Part shown: positions 59,296 to 64,000 of the stretch, in pieces
How positions within the stretch are numbered: the stretch's first letter is position 1
Layout of the letters: the number at the start of each line of letters is the position of its first letter
Assembly (NCBI GenBank): GCA_013180625.2
Contig: SNVD02004916.1
Span: 62,001 to 126,000 of the forward strand
Length of the DNA stretch: 64,000 bases
DNA from: Boswellia sacra
Lineage: Eukaryota; Streptophyta; Magnoliopsida; Sapindales; Burseraceae
Direction: 5' to 3'
The notes under the pieces: generated by a model
Databases searched by the model: none
What the model saw: the letters and a program-made list of their open reading frames with translations, nothing else
Told to the model about the DNA's origin: nothing
Position numbers and translations under genes: made by a program

Positions 59296-60940
59296 GCAGG
59301 AATTTCACCAGAGAATAAGTTATGTGATAATAATAGCTTCTTCAATATTGACAACCACTCATCTCGACGGGAATATTTCCGTTCAGAAGATTGGAGGTAA
59401 AATCCAGATGCCTAAGACTGGAAATATTGGCTATACTTGGAGGAACTGATCCGGTTACATTGTTTTTCTGCAGTGACAGTCTTGTTAAATTAAGTTGGCC
59501 GATGGATTTAGGCAATGTTCTTCCGGGGCCCATGCCACCTAACTCAAGTACTACTAAATATGTGCAATTTTCCAGCGCAGTGAAAAAGGGTTCAAGACTG
59601 TTGTTGTCATCATGACTTACTATATTATCACATGATAGCTGGAGATAAGTGAGGTCAGGTAGCTTCCCTATAATGTCTCAGGGCAACTCACCTGAAAGAT
59701 AATTAAACTCCACATCCAAGTTATACATTGAAGTGTCAACTAAAGATGCAGGAAGCTGTCCTGTAAAATGATTCTTGTATACAATGAGGTTCCATAGGTC
59801 TTCACTATTTCCTATTTCTTGTGGAATTTTTCCCGGCAAATAATTATAGGAGAGCTCTATGTTTCTAAGTGAAGTGCAGTTGTAGAGTGCGGAGGGTGAG
59901 AGTGTTCTGATGAAATCATTATCAGAAAGAGTTAGTAAGCTGAGTTTAGAAAGAAGAGTAAAGGACTCTGGTATTGGACCATGAAAAGTGTCACACCCTG
60001 TATCCAACATAGTAATACTGCAGCGGATAATAGCTTGCTAAGGGAACACAGTTGTCACTATGCCGAAATTCTCCTTTAATCTTTATCTGATCGAATACCT
60101 GAGGTACACAATAAACTAGTGAGTATGAAACTCAGTAAGCAGCTAGAATTATAAAAATTGGCGTAACACTCAAAATAAAACAATTAATGGTGATAACCAT
60201 TTCAGAATAGGACTACTATTCAATACTTATTCCATAAATCACTAATTACTGTTCATATCTTGGTATTCAAGCCACCAGTGCTCCCCTAAGAAAATCAGAA
60301 TATTGATTTCAATGTTCAAGGAACGCGCCCCTGTACGAGGAAATTGGTACGGTGACGTCAAGTTTCTGATTTCCAATCCGTTGCAAATTTCAGTTTCGCG
60401 CTCCTACGCCAAAGGAAAGGCACGTATGCGCCAACTCTCTATTCTCTCTTACTTGAGTCGGTGCAAGTGGTGCTCTAGTGCGAAAGGTATGGCGCAGCGA
60501 TGTCAATTCTCTGCTTATATCTCTTTAGATCCGTTAAAGATGCACTCTTGTATCATTTAATTATGCTCCTGTACCAACCCTGTATCATTGGCCATATCCT
60601 AGACCAATTGCTCTCTTATCCAGTCACATTCCTAATTCCATAAATACCTGTCTATGGGTAATCAAGCATGGCTTTTCCATATCAAAACTCATCACATACA
60701 CCCATTTACATGCACATGTCTCATTTATAATTAAACTTTCCACAAGTCTATTACATACTCATGTGCTCCCATAAACATATAAATCATTCACACATGAGTT
60801 TCCATAAGCTAGCTACATTGTTCATATGGATATGTATTTCACATAATTTCGGAAGCTTCTACAGTACAATCACAGACACTTAGGAACAATGTTCTCTAAT
60901 CAAGGTAGGACCTTTCGTTTCACAGTCAGTTCCCATATGT

Positions 60941-61350
60941 AGGCCTACCCATGAATCAGCTCAAGGCTAGTCTGACAATCCGGGTGATACCGGGCCCATG
61001 CTATCAAATCTCGTCTAGAGAAACACATGGTCTAGACCTCCCCTCAAGCCATGAGGATACGGAACAGTACAGATACATTCAGAGGCCTACCCATGAAATA
61101 GCTCAAGGCTAGTCTGACAATCCAGGTGATACCGGGCCCATGCTACCGAATCTCATCTAGAGAAATACATGGTGCAGACCTCCCCTCAAGCCATGGGAGT
61201 ACGTAGCAGTACGGATACATTCAGATGCCTACACTTGAAATAGCTCGAGGCTAGTCTGACAATCCGGGTGATACCGACCCAATGCTACCGAATCTCGTCT
61301 AGAGAAACACATGGTCCAGACCTCCCCTCAAGCTATGAGAGCCAAATATC
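60941..61350. repeat. 142-bp tandem repeat, three copies, in the solo LTR
   Basis: GGCTAGTCTGACAATCC, GGTGATACCG, TCTAGAGAAA and GACCTCCCCTCAAGC recur in order from 60941, 61083 and 61225, exactly 142 bp apart. Confidence 0.9.
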
Positions 61351-61390
61351 CTAAGTTGTGGCATGCCACTCACATATCCGTTTTCACATT

Positions 61391-61605
61391 CAGTTATATA
61401 AGTGAAGCTCTATATTAAGCTTTCACTCACATATAACATTTCACATCTCAGTCACATAAGTGAAGCTCTATATTAAGCTTTCACTCGCATATCATGTTTC
61501 ACATTTCAATCACATAAGTGAAGCTCTATATTAAGCTTTCACTCACATATTACATTTCACATTTCGATCACATAAGTGAAGCTTTATATTAAGCTTCTAA
61601 CCCAA
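61391..61605. repeat. 58-bp tandem repeat, four copies, in the solo LTR
   Basis: AGTGAAGCTCTATATTAAGC starts at 61401, 61459, 61517 and 61575 (last copy with one change), each followed by TTTCACTC-CATAT in the first three copies. Confidence 0.92.
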
Positions 61606-63910
61606 TCACAACTTGTCACAATTCATTCACTTTCATGCTAGCATTTAACAGTATCACATTTCACATTCGTCATTCAATATATTCCCAAAGACTTGGCATG
61701 TAATTTCAAATTCATAACACATCACATAGTGATGCATGCCTTCACACAACAAATATTGTTGTTCGCTTTCATTGAGGTTCTACGTAGGCTTCTCACTAAT
61801 CACATATGCATTCATAAATACAATAAGCCTACATATCTCATAAACACTTATGGATGTACACAATCCACACATTGGCATCATTCTTACACACATAGAAACC
61901 TATTGACTTCTTTATCAGTGTCAACCCTTCCATTACTCTTCGGTATATTTCAAACATATCGTTACACAACTATGTCCATGTACAACTGGTCTCATTCATT
62001 TCCCAGTCATACATATTCAGGGAACTCTAATACACATATTATTTCATAGACATTCATTTGTCATGGCATCCACATGAGGAATTAGTAGTATCCTAGAACG
62101 TTTGGCATATATTTCATTCTTCATATACACACATAGTTTCATTGACAATATTATTCAAGCCATATCACAACAAATTCACATATATGAGGGCGCATTCACA
62201 TTTCTATATCTCACACACATAGAAGTTACACCAACATGTCAATCACATACACATCAAAGTGTGTGAAATCACACATTTCATAAATCACTATAAACCCCAA
62301 TCAAACAATTTCTTATATCAAGGTCCATGTATTCATGGCCCCATACACATTCCATCCACACAACTCACATATATTCATAATCACAATCATTAAACACATT
62401 TCATTAATAGTTAACGTCTGTTGTGTCCTCAAAAGGGTCTAGCTACTTACCTGGTTAGCCTCGCCTCTTAATTTTGTTTTCATGTATTTCTTGATAAGCA
62501 ATTGTTTAAAGTTCATCTCTCCTTCTTCTCCTTTCTCTCTGGTAATCATTGCTATAGTCATGACACACTGATTAGTGTCCATTTAGAAGTCATTAAATCC
62601 CTTATAGGTTAACAACAATTCAACCAACCAATAACATCATTTATTAAACTCTATCACACACACATATTGGTTGGATTATTATAATAAGAGGTTATTCATT
62701 TCCAATCATCACCAAAATTCATGAAAATCAAATAGACATACATATTATAGTCCATGAATTTTATTTAGTCAAAATAAGGTCATATACCCCTTGAAAATCC
62801 TTAATTTCATTCACACAGCAAATCTGTCTACAGACCTCTCCACTGAACAGTAAAACTTTGAAGAATTTTATAAAATTCTACAATAATTCAATCTCTACCA
62901 AACTTTCCAGTATAAAACTATACATATATAAGAGTCATTCCACCAAAAATCATGATTTTCAAAGGAGGCTAAGGCAGTCAAACGGAATTTATTTCACATA
63001 CTCTGTTCTGGAACTTAACATTCACAGTTCTTTAAGTCCAGATTTGAAAAATCATAAAAATTCATACACAACTCCAAAAACCATGAAAATTTACAGTCTA
63101 ACAGAAAACATACCCAAGGGTTTTTTTATTAAAAATCACGAAATTTTACAAATATTTGCCCCCTCAAATCGAGTCCATTCTGCCTGCCCTGTTTTAAAAC
63201 AAGGGAATTCACAATTTCGAACCAGAAATTCAAAAATTCATTACAATTCACACACTACGAATTTTCAAGTGTTTAAAAATTATATAAACTCCTTGAGATG
63301 TCTAGTTTATCATATAAAAATTTCAGAGTCAGCAAGCATCCATGGAATTTATAAGAATTTTTGGACTAACCCCTGTTCAGCAAAGAGGCTCTGCAGGAAT
63401 TTCACTTAATTATGTTTCCTAGCTTCCCAAACATCATCCCTTCTCCTTCAATATACCCTAACACATATAATATCATGATTTCACACAAATTTCAGAATGC
63501 ACATAACACAATTATTCCAAAATTTATAACATCTCACATCAATTTCCTGTAAAAATAATGGAACGATGAAAGGAAATGGGAGGAGAAGTTGATTTCTACC
63601 TCTAGTTGTCTCCAGATTTCTTCCTCTTGCTTAATTTGTTGGCAACAATGGAGAAGAAAGAGATGAGGGCTAGTTGCTGGGATTGGATCCAAAATGAATA
63701 CATTTCTCTAGAATTTTCTCTTTTATACTTATCCAATTATGCAAAATTTCAGCCTAACCCTTTAAGCTTTCAAGGCTTATTAATTAGCCCTTCCATCTCA
63801 TTTAATTGCATCTCACTCCATATATATACACACCTAATTCATAATGGTAGTAATACATATTTTACAATATAATTGCAAGTCAAACTTACTTAAAAATTTC
63901 GAGTGTCACA

Positions 63911-64000
63911 AAAAGTGTTTGCATCCAGCTGAAGATGACAGAGGTTTCTGAGGTCAGAAAAATCGGATGGAATGACTCCAAACAAATTATTGTCAACAAG
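63911..64000 (-). pseudogene. LRR receptor-like kinase copy 2, continuation beyond the solo LTR
   Basis: Minus strand reads LVDNNLFGVIPSDFSDLRNL then CHLQLDANTF, an LRR pair matching VDNNFLGVIPPEISHLKHLR in copy 1 (50440-50510). It joins HGPIPESF across the solo LTR and runs off the window end. Confidence 0.85.

Larger units (their letters stand above)
56148..59988 (-). pseudogene. LRR receptor-like kinase, copy 2, heavily broken
   Basis: Minus strand carries LRR blocks (59678-59988 GPIPESFTLLSKLSLLTLSD; 59342-59533; 58068-58415), a transmembrane part (MILIIFYLVICILSFLSTI, near 57740), and kinase pieces (57450-57560 GTGGYG; 56982-57368 RVNICSDIADGMAYLHHH, YCDLKPSNILL, SDFGIAT). A second exon from 56541 follows (EYAYGSN) with MRRMWYVSIGELTELGILC near the end. 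Many frameshifts occur (near 57430, 57540, 57860, 58080, 56330), and the catalytic-loop His is Tyr. The intron holds an ATT/GTT repeat. The gene is split at 59988 by a solo LTR and continues at 63911. It is a tandem duplicate of 47431-50739. Confidence 0.87.
59989..63910. mobile_element. Solo LTR, 3.9 kb, probably Ty3/gypsy type
   Basis: TGTCACACCC at the left and GAGTGTCACA at the right give TG...CA ends, with AAAAG duplicated on both sides (59984-59988 and 63911-63915). It sits inside an LRR codon run (LQLDANTF / HGPIPES). The 3,922 bp contain no gag or pol motif, so a solo LTR is the best explanation. TGTCACACCC starts and a CTAGTGAGTATGAAACTCAG-like phrase near 60115 are familiar from large gypsy LTRs. 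Open frames at 61693-62049, 62858-63409 and 63606-63872 have no recognisable domain. Confidence 0.8.

Noticed and set aside
61693..63872. Open frames of 88-183 codons in the solo LTR
   Set aside because: His/Ser/Thr/Ile-rich products of CA- and AT-rich DNA with no domain. The region is bounded as an LTR.

Overview
This window is plant nuclear DNA, almost certainly from a eudicot. It is AT-rich, holds intron-bearing genes with GT/AG junctions, and contains Ty1/copia, CACTA, Mutator-like and hAT elements next to remnants of plant-specific receptor families (NB-LRR, ankyrin-PGG, LRR receptor kinases). The style of the receptor-kinase and ankyrin genes reminds me of Citrus, but that is an impression and not a test. 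No host gene here is plainly intact. The only uninterrupted multi-exon coding region belongs to a transposon.

Left part (1-20161). A decayed NB-LRR resistance gene (2535-3361, minus) is followed by a well-preserved Mutator-like element with a 10-bp target duplication (4447-5647). Next comes an ankyrin-repeat/PGG membrane-protein pseudogene on the minus strand. It is split in two (5845-6858 and 16755-18461) by a 9.9-kb Ty1/copia element (6859-16754), which is itself interrupted by a 4.9-kb CACTA element (8883-13817). Insertion order can be read directly: ankyrin gene, then copia, then CACTA.

Middle part (20162-41601). This is an older Sirevirus-like copia element on the minus strand, with ~0.8-kb LTRs, an env-like third ORF and extra polypurine tracts. 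Its pol gene carries a 235-bp insert made of two joined pieces of plastid RNA polymerase genes (rpoC1 then rpoB). Its right LTR is split by an 11.4-kb CACTA element (30041-41459, plus strand) with two genes: a TnpD-type transposase ruined by five stops and a frameshift, and a TnpA/Transposase_24-type gene whose seven exons join into an open 398-codon frame.

Right part (41602-64000). Two tandemly duplicated LRR receptor-kinase pseudogenes lie on the minus strand (47431-50739, and 56148 to beyond the window end). They share duplicated 3' flanking DNA. The first keeps all kinase motifs but has a broken ectodomain. The second is broken throughout and holds a 3.9-kb solo LTR (59989-63910, 5-bp target duplication) and an unexplained ~375-bp insert. 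Between them are short inverted-repeat elements with clean target duplications (52137-52355, 9 bp; 53578-53960, 8 bp).

Overall this is a cluster of degenerate immune-type receptor genes used repeatedly as a landing site by transposons. No rRNA, tRNA or CRISPR array was seen.
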